Of a DNA stretch of 64,000 nt, positions 1 through 8,451 are shown one piece after another. Source of the DNA: DASXRA01 sp036502575 (GTDB lineage: Bacteria > Actinomycetota > Actinomycetes > Mycobacteriales > Jatrophihabitantaceae); the NCBI GenBank assembly GCA_036502575.1, contig DASXYL010000053.1, forward strand, positions 26,122 to 90,121, in the 5' to 3' direction. Position 1 is the first letter of the stretch. Every line of letters starts with the position of its first letter. Position numbers and translations under genes: made by a program. The notes below the pieces were generated by a model, which was not told where the DNA came from, ran no database searches, and saw only the letters and a list, made by a program, of their open reading frames with translations.

Positions 1-910
1 CCTTACCGTCGGCATCCGCCGCGTAGACGTCAACGCCCGGCGTGCCCGACAGCTGGGCGTCGAACACCTGCTGCAGTCCGTCCAGGCCGGTCTGGTCGCC
101 GACGTGAATCCGGCCGGAGGACGCCTTGACGCTGTCAGCGGTGGCGAGGCCGACGTGCCCGAGCAGCGGCTGGGCGAACCGGCTCGTCGGGCCCAGCAGC
201 TCGGTGCCGGTGTCGAACACCGTGCCCGGCAAGGGGTGGATGATCGAGTAGACGGCGTCGTAGGCCGGCTTGCGCAGAGTGATCACCGGGACGAAGGCGT
301 GCGGGGTGTCCTTCGCCGCTTTGACGTCGGCCACGATGTCGGATGCCCTGATGTGCAGCGTGGTGGCGAGCGTCGAGGCCAGCGAGTCGAGGTTCGTGAC
401 CTTCGCCGGATCGATGCCGACGTAGACAACCGGCGTCTGGGCGAACAGCGCCTTCCCGGTGGCGTCCTCGAGCTCGGCCCGCGGTGGCAGCGCGCGGCGG
501 GCAACCAGGTGCTGGCCGGCGCTGAGGCCGGGGTTGAGGTCGCTCGGCGCCCAATCCACCGACCACGAGCCACCACGTTGGGCGAGTTTCAGCGTCCCCT
601 CGTACGTCCAGGCCGCCGTCGCGCCCGGCAGCGACCAGGACGCGCTGAAGTCGGCCGTCGTGCTGTGCACCGAGGTGACCTTCAGGGTGCCGGTCGGGTT
701 GCCGAGACCCTTCAGGCTGCTGGCGATCAGGTCGCCGGCTGCCGCCTCGTTGGATGTCGCCGCTGCCGCCGTCGCCGCATCCCCATGTCCGAGCGCGTCG
801 AGGAAGCGTTGCGCCACCGCCTTCTGCGGCGAGTCTTTGCTGTGACCCCCGCAAGCGACGAGCAATCCACCGAGGAGCGGGACGACAGCGAGGGCGGTGA
901 GGCGGCGCAC
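1..910 (-). CDS. Penicillin-binding lipoprotein (NTF2-like N-domain), partial
   Basis: About 303 residues are visible; the C-terminal transpeptidase domain lies beyond the left window edge. From a GTG at 910 the product starts with basic residues and a hydrophobic stretch ending in the lipobox LLVACG, so it should be a lipoprotein. Residues ~28-140 (QKAVAQRFLDAL, then the Trp-rich strand around GSWSVDW) fit the NTF2-like N-terminal domain of PBP2a/MecA-type and actinobacterial PbpA-type proteins. The following part (GTVFDTGTELLGPTSRFAQP) fits the PBP dimerisation domain. Expected role: D,D-transpeptidation of peptidoglycan at the outer membrane face. The other two minus-strand frames here give only Arg-rich translations. 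The start is moderately certain: a GGGGAG lies 18 nt upstream, a long spacing. Confidence 0.8.
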   Translation of the reverse strand, partial: MRRLTALAVVPLLGGLLVACGGHSKDSPQKAVAQRFLDALGHGDAATAAAATSNEAAAGDLIASSLKGLGNPTGTLKVTSVHSTTADFSASWSLPGATAAWTYEGTLKLAQRGGSWSVDWAPSDLNPGLSAGQHLVARRALPPRAELEDATGKALFAQTPVVYVGIDPAKVTNLDSLASTLATTLHIRASDIVADVKAAKDTPHAFVPVITLRKPAYDAVYSIIHPLPGTVFDTGTELLGPTSRFAQPLLGHVGLATADSVKASSGRIHVGDQTGLDGLQQVFDAQLSGTPGVDVYAADADGK

Positions 911-1035
911 CCGTCGAAGCCAACCACACTCCCCAACACGGGCGTAACACTCCCGGCCAGTTCTGTCAGATGTCGTCAACCCCCCGGCTGACAGCCACAG
1001 ACTCGGTGCACCAAGACAATTGATGGGGGAACTCC

Positions 1036-1710
1036 ATGACAACCAGTCGATTCGAGCGGCTCCTGCCGCTCGCCGGCGCGTTGGGCGGCCTCGTGGCCAC
1101 TACGGCCATGATCCTCACGATCAACGAGCCGAGCATCACCGACGGCGAGCAGAAGTACGTTCGGTGGTACTCCGACCACCAGGCGGTCGAGACGATCGCC
1201 GGATTCGCCGCCATCTACTTCTGCGTGCTGATGCTGTTCTTCGCGACGGCCGTCCGGCGCGCCCTGCGCTCCGGCGAGCGGGGCAGTTCCGCGCATGCCA
1301 ACGCGGCCTTCGCCGGCGGCATCGTGTTCGGGATCGGCATCACGCTGATGGCGATGGTCTCGTTCGCGAACGTCGAGGCGGCCGACAAGCACAACGTCCA
1401 AGCCGTGATCTCACTCGGCTATCTGAGCGACAGCACGTGGCTGCTGTTCATCGCCGGACTCGCAGCGTTCTACCTCGCCACCGGGCTGGGGAGCCTGCGC
1501 ACCGGTGCTCTGCCCAAGTGGCTGGCGATCGTGACGATCGTGCTCGGCGTACTGAGCCTGACCGGCCCGACCGGCATCGCGGTCTTCTTCGCCACGCCGG
1601 TGTGGCTCATCGTGACCAGCATCCTGCTCTACCGCCGCCAGGAAGCACCGGCGACCCCGGCCGTCGTACCGGCCCCGCAGAGCGAGCTGTCAGAGGTCCG
1701 CGCCCACTGA
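1036..1710 (+). CDS. Six-helix integral membrane protein of unknown function
   Basis: A 224-residue protein with about six hydrophobic helices (near residues 9-28, 53-75, 92-113, 133-153, 164-180 and 183-203) and a short polar C-terminus. The ATG at 1036 has a GGGGGA ribosome site 5 nt upstream. It resembles small DUF4386-like membrane proteins of actinobacteria, but I see no catalytic motif and assign no function. It converges on arc, with a perfect hairpin between the two stops. It sits where dop, pup or proteasome genes would often be expected downstream of arc. Confidence 0.75.
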   Translation: MTTSRFERLLPLAGALGGLVATTAMILTINEPSITDGEQKYVRWYSDHQAVETIAGFAAIYFCVLMLFFATAVRRALRSGERGSSAHANAAFAGGIVFGIGITLMAMVSFANVEAADKHNVQAVISLGYLSDSTWLLFIAGLAAFYLATGLGSLRTGALPKWLAIVTIVLGVLSLTGPTGIAVFFATPVWLIVTSILLYRRQEAPATPAVVPAPQSELSEVRAH

Positions 1711-1723
1711 CCGAAGTACCTCG

Positions 1724-1772
1724 CGATTGTGGTTCGGACGCACCGAATAGCAGTGCGTCCGAACCACAATCG
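1724..1772. terminator. Perfect 20-bp stem hairpin between convergent genes
   Basis: CGATTGTGGTTCGGACGCAC (1724-1743) and its exact reverse complement (1753-1772) flank a 9-nt loop. The structure lies between the stop of the membrane-protein gene and the stop of arc, which face each other, so it probably works as a bidirectional transcription terminator. There is no long T-run; a short ATTT follows on the plus strand. Confidence 0.7.
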
Positions 1773-1775
1773 GAT

Positions 1776-3542
1776 TTACAAGTACTGGCCGGTGTTGCCC
1801 ACTGTGTCGATCGACCGACCGGCGTCGGGGCCCTTGCCCGACACGAGGGTGCGGATGTAGACGATCCGCTCGCCCTTCTTGCCGGAGATCCGGGCCCAGT
1901 CGTCCGGGTTGGTGGTGTTGGGCAGGTCCTCGTTCTCGCGGAACTCGTCGACGCAGGCGGCCAGCAGGTGCGTGACACGCAAGCCGCGCTGACCGATAGT
2001 CAGCACGTCCTTGATGGCCATCTTCTTCGCCCGGTCCACGATGTTCTGGATCATGGCGCCGGAGTTGAAGTCCTTGAAGTAGAGCGTTTCCTTGTCGCCG
2101 TTGGCGTAGGTGACTTCCAGGAAGCGGTTCTCCTCGGTTTCGGAGTACATCCGCTCGGTCGTGCGCTGGATCATGGCCGCGACGGTGGCTTTGACGTCGC
2201 CGCCGTGCTCAGCCAGGTCGTCGGTGTGGATCGGCAGGGTCGTGGTGATGTACTTCGAGAAGATGTCTTGCGCCGCTTCGGCGTCCGGCCGCTCGATCTT
2301 GATCTTGACGTCGAGGCGGCCCGGCCGCAGGATCGCCGGGTCGATCATGTCCTCGCGGTTGGACGCGCCGATCACGATGACGTTCTCGAGGCCCTCGACC
2401 CCATCGATCTCGGACAGCAGCTGCGGCACGATCGTGTTCTCGACGTCGGAGGACACACCCGAACCACGGGTCCGGAAGATCGAGTCCATCTCGTCGAAGA
2501 ACACGATGACCGGCGTGCCTTCGCTGGCCTTCTCGCGGGCCCGCTGGAACACCAGCCGGATGTGCCGCTCGGTCTCGCCGACGTACTTGTTCAGCAGCTC
2601 CGGGCCCTTGATGTTCAAGAAGAACGACTTGGCCGACCCCGCGCCGCGGACCTCTTCGACCTTCTTGGCCAGCGAGTTGGCCACCGCCTTGGCGATCAGC
2701 GTCTTGCCGCAGCCGGGCGGCCCGTAGAGCAGGATGCCCTTCGGCGGGCGCAGCTCGTGCTCGCGGAACAGGTCGGCGTGCAGGAACGGCAGTTCGACCG
2801 CGTCACGGATGGCCTCGATCTGCTTGGTCAGCCCGCCGATGTCGGTGTAGTCGATGTCGGGGACCTCTTCGAGGATGAGCTCCTCGACCTCGCTCTTCGG
2901 GATCCGCTCGTAGACGTAGGCCGACCGTGGCTCGAGCAGCAGCGAGTCGCCACTGCGCAGCGGCTGGTCGCGCAGGATGTCGGCGAGGTAGACCACGCGC
3001 TCCTCGTCGGTGTGCCCGATGACCAGGGCGCGCTCACCGTCTTCGAGCAGCTCTTTGAGCATGACGATCTCGCCGGTGCGCTCGTGCCCGCGCGCGGCGA
3101 CGACGTTCATCGCCTCGTTGAGCATGACCTCCTGGCCGTGCTGCAACTCTTCGGTCGGCACCTCGGGTGAGACGGCTACCCGCAGCTTGCGCCCGCCGGT
3201 GAAGATGTCGACCGTGCCGTCCTCGAACGCTTCGAGGAACGCGCCGTAGCCGCTCGGCGGCTGGGCCAGCCGGTCGATCTCCTCCTTGAGGGCGACGACC
3301 TGATCGCGCGCTTCGCGCAAGGTCTCGACCAGTCGCTCGTTGCGTTCGCCGAGGCTCGCAACGCGCGCCTGCACATCGGCGAGCCGCTCTTCCAGGATGC
3401 GCATATGCCGTGGGGACTCAGCGACTTTCGCCCGGAGCAGTTCAACTTCCTGCTCGAGAAATGCCGTACGCCGCCGTGCTTCGCGCGACGCATCGTCGTC
3501 ATGGTCATGTGAGCGAATGGTGTCGTCGGACTCGGGAGCCAT
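1776..3542 (-). CDS. arc: Proteasomal AAA+ ATPase (ARC/Mpa)
   Basis: A 588-residue ATPase that unfolds pupylated proteins and feeds them to the 20S proteasome. Domain order: N-terminal coiled coil (residues ~15-90, EARRRTAFLEQEVELLRAKV), tandem OB folds (~95-235), AAA domain with Walker A GPPGCGKT and Walker B IVFFDEMDSIF, and the C-terminal tail ending GQYL. That tail matches the terminal motif by which Mpa/ARC docks on the proteasome alpha ring. The ATG at 3542 is chosen over a GTG at 3557 because GGAGGT lies 7 nt upstream of it. Neighbours: a divergent ferredoxin gene and, further on, trmI and a RecB-like gene, the usual actinobacterial context. Dop, Pup and proteasome subunit genes are absent from both sides within the window. 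Confidence 0.95.
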   Translation of the reverse strand: MAPESDDTIRSHDHDDDASREARRRTAFLEQEVELLRAKVAESPRHMRILEERLADVQARVASLGERNERLVETLREARDQVVALKEEIDRLAQPPSGYGAFLEAFEDGTVDIFTGGRKLRVAVSPEVPTEELQHGQEVMLNEAMNVVAARGHERTGEIVMLKELLEDGERALVIGHTDEERVVYLADILRDQPLRSGDSLLLEPRSAYVYERIPKSEVEELILEEVPDIDYTDIGGLTKQIEAIRDAVELPFLHADLFREHELRPPKGILLYGPPGCGKTLIAKAVANSLAKKVEEVRGAGSAKSFFLNIKGPELLNKYVGETERHIRLVFQRAREKASEGTPVIVFFDEMDSIFRTRGSGVSSDVENTIVPQLLSEIDGVEGLENVIVIGASNREDMIDPAILRPGRLDVKIKIERPDAEAAQDIFSKYITTTLPIHTDDLAEHGGDVKATVAAMIQRTTERMYSETEENRFLEVTYANGDKETLYFKDFNSGAMIQNIVDRAKKMAIKDVLTIGQRGLRVTHLLAACVDEFRENEDLPNTTNPDDWARISGKKGERIVYIRTLVSGKGPDAGRSIDTVGNTGQYL

Positions 3543-3672
3543 GCGGGCCACCTCCACTCGTGTGGTTCGCGAAATCCAACCCTACACAGCCGGGCGAATC
3601 GAGGAAGGGATCTACCCTCACTGTGGGGATGCGCACGTCATCAACTGGCCACCCGGTCACGACCCAGAGGGC

Positions 3673-3960
3673 ATGATTGACACGGTGAGCGAGCAGCTAC
3701 GCGTCTGGATCGACCAGGACCTGTGCACCGGCGACGGGCTGTGCGTCCAGTACGCGCCTGAGGTATTCGAGTTCGACATCGACGGACTCGCCTACGTCAA
3801 GAACGACTCCGGTGACCTGCTGTCGGCGAGTCGCGCCGAGACCGACGTCCCCGAGCGGTTGCGCCTGGACGTCATCGACTCGGCCAAGGAGTGCCCGGGC
3901 GACTGCATTCACGTCGTGCGCGCCGCGGACGGCGCAGCGGTAGCCGGCCCGGACGTCTAA
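3673..3960 (+). CDS. Small ferredoxin of the single-cluster type
   Basis: A 95-residue acidic protein (VWIDQDLCTGDGLCVQYAPE near the N-terminus, ECPGDCIHV near the C-terminus). The Cys spacing CTGDGLC followed by a distant CP fits single-cluster [3Fe-4S]/[4Fe-4S] ferredoxins that deliver electrons to P450s and other oxygenases. It is divergent from arc, a pairing common in actinobacteria near the Pup-proteasome genes. The start could be the ATG at 3673 (AGAGG immediately upstream) or the GTG at 3685; the domain is complete either way. A dispersed GC-rich repeat begins right after its stop codon. Confidence 0.85.
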   Translation: MIDTVSEQLRVWIDQDLCTGDGLCVQYAPEVFEFDIDGLAYVKNDSGDLLSASRAETDVPERLRLDVIDSAKECPGDCIHVVRAADGAAVAGPDV

Positions 3961-3962
3961 CC

Positions 3963-4081
3963 CGGCTGGCTCGGATCTCCGTCGCCACCCACTCGCAAGC
4001 TCGGGGTGGACGCCGGATCTCCGTACCGCTCCTCCGTCGCGGGCCGCGTCGCGGCGCCGGGCTCTTCGCGCAAGCGCTCAT
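3963..4081 (-). repeat. Dispersed intergenic repeat, copy A (full length)
   Basis: About 120 bp, reading ATGAGCGCTTGCGCGAAGAG at its 5' end on the minus strand. It matches copy B (10984-11104) nearly throughout and copy C (28634-28760) in pattern. It contains two CGGAGATCCG boxes flanking a CCACCC/GGGTGG stem. In this copy the middle GCGCC-GAAG-GCGC hairpin is replaced by a different GC-rich segment. It starts 2 nt after the ferredoxin stop, in opposite orientation to that gene. The ~290-nt gap to the next gene holds only this repeat and the promoter region of the Rpf-like gene. Confidence 0.7.
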
Positions 4082-4253
4082 AGCGTCGTAGTTGCGGTCT
4101 CTTGGGTCGCCTCGCGTGGTCGCCTCGCGCCTTCTCGGCGTGTCGCTGCCGAGTAGCTTCGTGTGAGGCGCTGATACTGGTGTGTTCAGTGGTGCAGTTG
4201 TGAACAGTGGGATTTAGTCGTACGGTGATGCGCGGTCGATGGAAGGACCGCCC

Positions 4254-5534
4254 ATGCCTCGCCTGCACTCGCCCCGATCCGATTCCGAAGCAGCCCAAGT
4301 AGCCTCCGATCAGCCGACCGGTCGCCGGTGGCGCGTGCTGTGCCGGGTGGTCGTGCTGGGCATCTGCGCCGCCGTGGCCGCCGTCGTGGTGATGGAGGTG
4401 CGCCACACCTCGAGCGCGGCCGCCGATCCGTCAGCGCAGGACTGGTACCGCCTGCGGATGTGCGAGTCCAGCAACAACTACGCGATCAACACCGGCAACG
4501 ACCACTACGGCGCGTACCAGTTCGATCTGTCGACCTGGCGCAGCGTCGGCGGCTCGGGCTATCCGAACCGGGCCTCGGCGGCCGAGCAGGACGCCCGGGC
4601 GCTGATCCTCTACCGGATGCGCGGCTGGCAGCCGTGGCAGTGTGCGCCGATCGTCGGGCTGCGCGAGGACAAGGACGCCCGCTCGGGCCGCATCGGCGAC
4701 ATCACCGTGCCGGGAAGTGGATCGGGCGGTTCGGGCGCCAGCTCGCATGCCTGGCCGGGCGTGTACTACAACGTGGGCGATCACAGCGCGGGCATCCGGC
4801 AGTGGCAGCTACAGATGCGCCACCGCGGTGCACCGCTTACCGGCACCGGCCAGTTCGGTGCGAACACGCTCGCCGTGGTCAAGGCGGTGCAGAAGCAAAA
4901 CGGGCTTCCGGGTAGCGGGCAACTCGGCCCCAAGACCTGGGACCTGGCCTGGACCGGCAAGTACCGCAAGAGCACGCCGGTCAAGTCCACCCCCAAGCCG
5001 GCGCCCAAACCGAAGCCCGCTCCGAAACCCAAGCCCGCTCCGAAACCGGCGCCGGCCAAGCCCGTCGCGCCGAAGTGGACCGCCTCGCAGTACTACTCGC
5101 TGGGCGATCACAGCGCGACCGTCAAGACCTGGCAGCTGCGGATGCGGGCGCGGGGCGCGCCGTTGACCGGCACCGGCCAGTTCGGTGCCAGCACGCTCGC
5201 CGTGGTCAAGGCCGTGCAGCAGCAGAACCACCTGAAGGCGACCGGCATCCTCGGCCCCGAGACGTGGAAGCTCGCCTGGACCGGCACCTACCGCAAGCCG
5301 ACGGTCGCGCCGAAGTGGACCGCCTCGCAGTACTACTCGCTGGGCGATCACAGCGCGACCATCAAGACCTGGCAGCTGCGGATGCGGGCGCGGGGCGCGC
5401 CGTTGACCGGCACCGGCCAGTTCGGGCCGAGCACGCTGGCGGTCGTCAAGCACATTCAGAAAGCCAATGACCTCAAGGCGACCGGCATCCTCGGCCCCGA
5501 GACGTGGAAGCTCGCCTGGACCGGCAAGTACTAG
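4254..5534 (+). CDS. Rpf-like secreted transglycosylase with three C-terminal repeats
   Basis: A 426-residue secreted cell-wall hydrolase. The ATG at 4254 has GAAGGA 6 nt upstream and is preferred over the in-frame ATG at 4239. A basic segment and hydrophobic helix (~residues 24-50) form the signal or anchor. Next is the resuscitation-promoting-factor domain (residues ~60-130): DWYRLRMCESSNNYAINTG keeps the catalytic Glu of the CES motif, with a second Cys in WQPWQC. A (KP)-rich linker near residues 240-265 separates three ~75-residue repeats (YYNVGDHSAGIRQWQ and YYSLGDHSATVKTWQ) that look like peptidoglycan-binding modules. Expected role: cleavage of the glycan backbone during growth or resuscitation. 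Repeats 2 and 3 are almost identical in DNA. Confidence 0.88.
   Translation: MPRLHSPRSDSEAAQVASDQPTGRRWRVLCRVVVLGICAAVAAVVVMEVRHTSSAAADPSAQDWYRLRMCESSNNYAINTGNDHYGAYQFDLSTWRSVGGSGYPNRASAAEQDARALILYRMRGWQPWQCAPIVGLREDKDARSGRIGDITVPGSGSGGSGASSHAWPGVYYNVGDHSAGIRQWQLQMRHRGAPLTGTGQFGANTLAVVKAVQKQNGLPGSGQLGPKTWDLAWTGKYRKSTPVKSTPKPAPKPKPAPKPKPAPKPAPAKPVAPKWTASQYYSLGDHSATVKTWQLRMRARGAPLTGTGQFGASTLAVVKAVQQQNHLKATGILGPETWKLAWTGTYRKPTVAPKWTASQYYSLGDHSATIKTWQLRMRARGAPLTGTGQFGPSTLAVVKHIQKANDLKATGILGPETWKLAWTGKY
5064..5534 (+). repeat. 240-bp tandem duplication inside the Rpf-like gene
   Basis: Two in-frame copies with a period of exactly 240 bp (80 codons) begin at 5064 and 5304, both with GTCGCGCCGAAGTGGACCGC. 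They differ at only a few positions, including synonymous ones, until near the end. The third, N-terminal repeat (about 4755-4960) is clearly more diverged, so the 5064/5304 pair arose by a recent duplication or gene conversion. Confidence 0.9.
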
Positions 5535-6365
5535 CTAGCCGCCCTTGGCCGGACGGCGTTGCCGGGTCGGCGCCGCGACGCCGGGCGCCATGCGCCGGGA
5601 CATGACGAGGAACGCGGTGTGCCCGATCATGCGGTGTTCGGGGCGCACCGCGAGACCGACCACGTGCCAACCGCGCACGAGCGACTCCCACGAGGTGGGT
5701 TCGGTGTACCCGCCGTGTTCGCGTAGCGCCTCGACCAGCCGGGACAGCTGCGTGGTCGACGCCACGTAGCCGATCAGCACGCCGCCCGGACGTAGCGCGT
5801 CAGACACCTGTGGCAGCACGTCCCACGGCGAGAGCATGTCGAGCACGACCCGATCGGCCACCTCGTCCGGACGGTGGTCGGCGACGTCAGCGATGTGAAG
5901 GGTCCAGTTGTCCGGGCGCAGGCCGTGGAAGGTCTCGACGTTGCGCACGGCGACCTCGGCGTGCTCGGGCCGGTTCTCGTAGGAGATCACTCGCCCGGAC
6001 GGCCCCACGGCGCGCAGCAGCGAGCAGGTGAGCCCGCCCGAGCCGGCACCGGCCTCGAGCACGGTCGCGCCGGGGTAGATGTCGCCGAGCCCGATGATCT
6101 GGGCTGCGTCCTTCGGGTAGATGACGGCGGCGCCCCGCGGCATGGAGAGCACGAAGTCGGCCAGCAGCGGCCGCATCGCCAGGTAGACGGTGCCCGAGGT
6201 CGACGCCACCACGCTGCCCTCGGGCTCGCCGATCAGCGCGTCGTGCTCGATGGCGCCACGGTGGGTGTGGAACTGCTTGCCGGGCTCCAGGGTCACGGTG
6301 TGCAGGCGACCCTTGGGGTCGGTGAGCTGCACCCGCTCCCCCGCCGCGAACGACGCGTCGCTCAT
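5535..6365 (-). CDS. trmI: tRNA (adenine-58-N1)-methyltransferase TrmI
   Basis: A 276-residue SAM-dependent enzyme that makes m1A58 in the T-loop of tRNA. Motif I (TVLEAGAGSGGLT) lies near residue 100, the acidic ribose-binding residue in VISYENRPEH, and LDMLSPWDVLP is the conserved catalytic-pocket stretch. Length and layout match bacterial TrmI, for example Rv2118c of M. tuberculosis. The start overlaps the stop of the upstream M50 protease gene in an ATGA, so the two are translationally coupled. It ends directly against the 3' end of the convergent Rpf-like gene with no spacer. Confidence 0.94.
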   Translation of the reverse strand: MSDASFAAGERVQLTDPKGRLHTVTLEPGKQFHTHRGAIEHDALIGEPEGSVVASTSGTVYLAMRPLLADFVLSMPRGAAVIYPKDAAQIIGLGDIYPGATVLEAGAGSGGLTCSLLRAVGPSGRVISYENRPEHAEVAVRNVETFHGLRPDNWTLHIADVADHRPDEVADRVVLDMLSPWDVLPQVSDALRPGGVLIGYVASTTQLSRLVEALREHGGYTEPTSWESLVRGWHVVGLAVRPEHRMIGHTAFLVMSRRMAPGVAAPTRQRRPAKGG

Positions 6366-7504
6366 GCGGCGGGCCTGGTCAGCTCGGCGAGGAGATCCTT
6401 GGACGACAGGATGCCGGCCGGCGAGCCGTCCCGGTCCACCACGAGGTATTCGTGCGCCGGCGTGCTGCGCAGGGCGGCGAGCAGAGCGTCGCCGGTGAGA
6501 TCGACGCCGAGCACCAAGCCCGGCTCGATAGGACGCGCGACGTCGCCGACCGGAACCCAGGGCCGCCGATCCGGTGGTATCGCGCCGATGCGCGACTCGT
6601 CGACGATCGCCTGGGGGTTGTTCGCCGAGTCGACGACCACCAGGCCGCCGGCGCGCACCTCACCGGCCCGCCGGATCGCCTCGGACACCGGCAGGTCGGC
6701 GTGCACGAGCAGCCCTGGACGGAGCAGGCGCTGCATCGACAGTGCCGGCAGGCGCTGCTGCATCTCGGCCACGCGCAGCGACTGGGTGGCGGCGATCCAG
6801 ATGAACGCGCCCAGCGCGAGTCCGAACACGGCGGTGCCGAGGCTCCAGTTGAACCCGTCGACGTTGAGCAGTACCGACGCGCCCGCGACGAGAACGGCCA
6901 CGATCCGACCGCACCAGGCGGCCACTCTCGTGCCGGTGAGCCGTGATCGGGTCGCCCCCCACACGCCCGCGCGCAGCGCCCGCCCGCCGTCCAACGGCAA
7001 CCCGGGGAGCAGGTTGAAGGCTGCGACCACGAGGTTGCTCCACATCAGCAGGGCGAGCAGGACGGAGAGCACCGTAGCGTCCGTCGTGACCGAGTAGCCC
7101 GCCCACGCGACCCCGGCGAGGGCCAGCGACACGAGCGGGCCGGCGAGGGAGATGAGGAACTCGTCGCGGGGGCGGCGGATCTCGCCCTCGATCTCCGACA
7201 CGCCGCCGAGCAGGAAGATCACCACCCGATTGACGGGCTGGCCGAGGGCGAGGCTGACCGCCGTGTGGCCCAGCTCGTGGGCGAGCACGCTCAGGGCCAG
7301 CAGCACCGCGAACGCGAACGCGACGAGATAGGACATCGGTTGTCCGATGCCGTCCACGAGGTCGTACACGATGCCGTGGTAGGTGATCGTGATCAGGGTC
7401 GCGATGAGCACCCAGGAGGGCGCGAAGTACAGCGGCACCCCACGGAAGCTCCCCACCGGGAGCAACCTGCCGCCGGCGCGGACCGGCGGACGATTCGCGC
7501 TCAT
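6362..7504 (-). CDS. Site-2 protease family (M50) membrane metalloprotease with CBS pair
   Basis: A 380-residue intramembrane protease of the Rip3/SpoIVFB class. The zinc-binding HELGH is near residue 76 inside a hydrophobic helix, and the third ligand lies in NLLPGLPLDGGRAL near residue 165. Six or so membrane helices occupy residues ~25-235, followed by two CBS domains (~250-378) that in this class sense adenine nucleotides. Such enzymes cleave membrane-bound anti-sigma factors or other transmembrane substrates; no partner is adjacent here. It is the first gene of a two-gene operon with trmI (ATGA overlap) and is divergent from lepB, whose start is only ~50 bp away. Confidence 0.9.
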   Translation of the reverse strand: MSANRPPVRAGGRLLPVGSFRGVPLYFAPSWVLIATLITITYHGIVYDLVDGIGQPMSYLVAFAFAVLLALSVLAHELGHTAVSLALGQPVNRVVIFLLGGVSEIEGEIRRPRDEFLISLAGPLVSLALAGVAWAGYSVTTDATVLSVLLALLMWSNLVVAAFNLLPGLPLDGGRALRAGVWGATRSRLTGTRVAAWCGRIVAVLVAGASVLLNVDGFNWSLGTAVFGLALGAFIWIAATQSLRVAEMQQRLPALSMQRLLRPGLLVHADLPVSEAIRRAGEVRAGGLVVVDSANNPQAIVDESRIGAIPPDRRPWVPVGDVARPIEPGLVLGVDLTGDALLAALRSTPAHEYLVVDRDGSPAGILSSKDLLAELTRPAA

Positions 7505-7554
7505 CCCCAGCGATGCTACGGCGCCTCACGGTGAGCCGGGTTAGCGTACGGAGC

Positions 7555-8352
7555 GTGAGCGACAGCGACGATCTACGGAGCCGTATCGAGGCTCAGATCG
7601 CCGCACGCCGCCAGGCCGGGCGCCACGGCCGGGGCCGCGACCCGATCGCGCACCGAACCCCAACGGAGCTGCCCGACCCGGCCCCTCCGCCCACCCTTCC
7701 GCCGCCGCCGCCACGACCGGTATCACCGCTCGACGAGACCCAGATCATCGAGGCGATCCCCCCGGACGACCGGGGCGAGATCCCGCGTCGGAGCCATCGC
7801 CAGCGGGCGCCGTCGCGCCAGTTCGGGTTCCCGATCCGGTTGCTCGTGTTGGTCGTGGTGGCCGCGCTGCTGGCGCTCGGGCTGCGCACCTTCGTGGTCG
7901 AGCCGTTCTGGATCCCGTCCGAGTCGATGGAACCGACCCTGCACGGGTGCGCGGGGTGTAACAACGACCGGCTGCTCGTCGACAAACTGTCCTATCGACT
8001 GCACGCGGTGCATCGTGGTGACGTCGTCGTGTTCCACCGCCCACCGGGCGTGGACGCTCCGGAGAACGTACTCATCAAGCGCGTCATCGGGCTGCCCGGG
8101 GAGACCGTCAGCGGGCACGACGGGAAGGTCTGGATTGGCAGCCGTTCGCTCGAGGAGTCCTACGTCAATCCGGCCTGCCACGGCACGACGGATTTCGCGC
8201 CCGTGACCGTGCCGTCCGGACGGTATTTCATGATGGGCGACAACCGATGTAATTCCAGCGACAGCAGGGTGTTCGGACCGATTCCCAGGTCGTCGATCAT
8301 CGGGCGGGCATTCTTGATCATCTGGCCGGTCGGGCGGATCCACTGGCTGTGA
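7555..8352 (+). CDS. lepB: Signal peptidase I
   Basis: A 265-residue type I signal peptidase that removes Sec and Tat signal peptides at the outer face of the membrane. A ~95-residue cytoplasmic, Pro-rich N-terminus precedes one transmembrane helix (LLVLVVVAALLALGL). The catalytic Ser is in PSESMEPTL and the general-base Lys in LIKRVIGLPGE; the later boxes are MMGDNRCNSSDSR and the C-terminal IIWPVGRI. An in-frame ATG at 7513 is possible, but the GTG at 7555 with GGAG just upstream fits better. The long Pro-rich cytoplasmic tail is typical of actinobacterial paralogues. A short copy of the dispersed repeat follows the stop by 2 nt. Confidence 0.93.
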   Translation: MSDSDDLRSRIEAQIAARRQAGRHGRGRDPIAHRTPTELPDPAPPPTLPPPPPRPVSPLDETQIIEAIPPDDRGEIPRRSHRQRAPSRQFGFPIRLLVLVVVAALLALGLRTFVVEPFWIPSESMEPTLHGCAGCNNDRLLVDKLSYRLHAVHRGDVVVFHRPPGVDAPENVLIKRVIGLPGETVSGHDGKVWIGSRSLEESYVNPACHGTTDFAPVTVPSGRYFMMGDNRCNSSDSRVFGPIPRSSIIGRAFLIIWPVGRIHWL

Positions 8353-8354
8353 CG

Positions 8355-8391
8355 ATGAGCGCTCGAGCGAAGTGCCGCCGGCCGCGACACA
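8355..8391 (+). repeat. Dispersed intergenic repeat, copy D (short form)
   Basis: ATGAGCGCTCGAGCGAAG followed by a GC-rich hairpin (CCGCCGG...CCGGCGG). It begins 2 nt after the lepB stop. Only the 5' module of the longer repeat seen at 10984-11104 and 28634-28760 is present. By position it may act as a terminator. Confidence 0.6.
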
Positions 8392-8451
8392 TCCGGCGGG
8401 TTGGATGGTGCCTGCCAGAAATTGTCAGGGGACGGTTCTAGTGTCTCGGGC

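Noticed and set aside
1020..3170. 716-codon plus-strand frame covering the membrane protein and arc
   Set aside because: It runs in the wrong frame through the 1036-1710 gene and antisense to arc. There is no recognisable product.
4082..4253. Possible c-di-AMP (ydaO-type) riboswitch upstream of the Rpf-like gene
   Set aside because: Such elements precede rpf genes in some actinobacteria, but I could not find the conserved ydaO core in this short leader.
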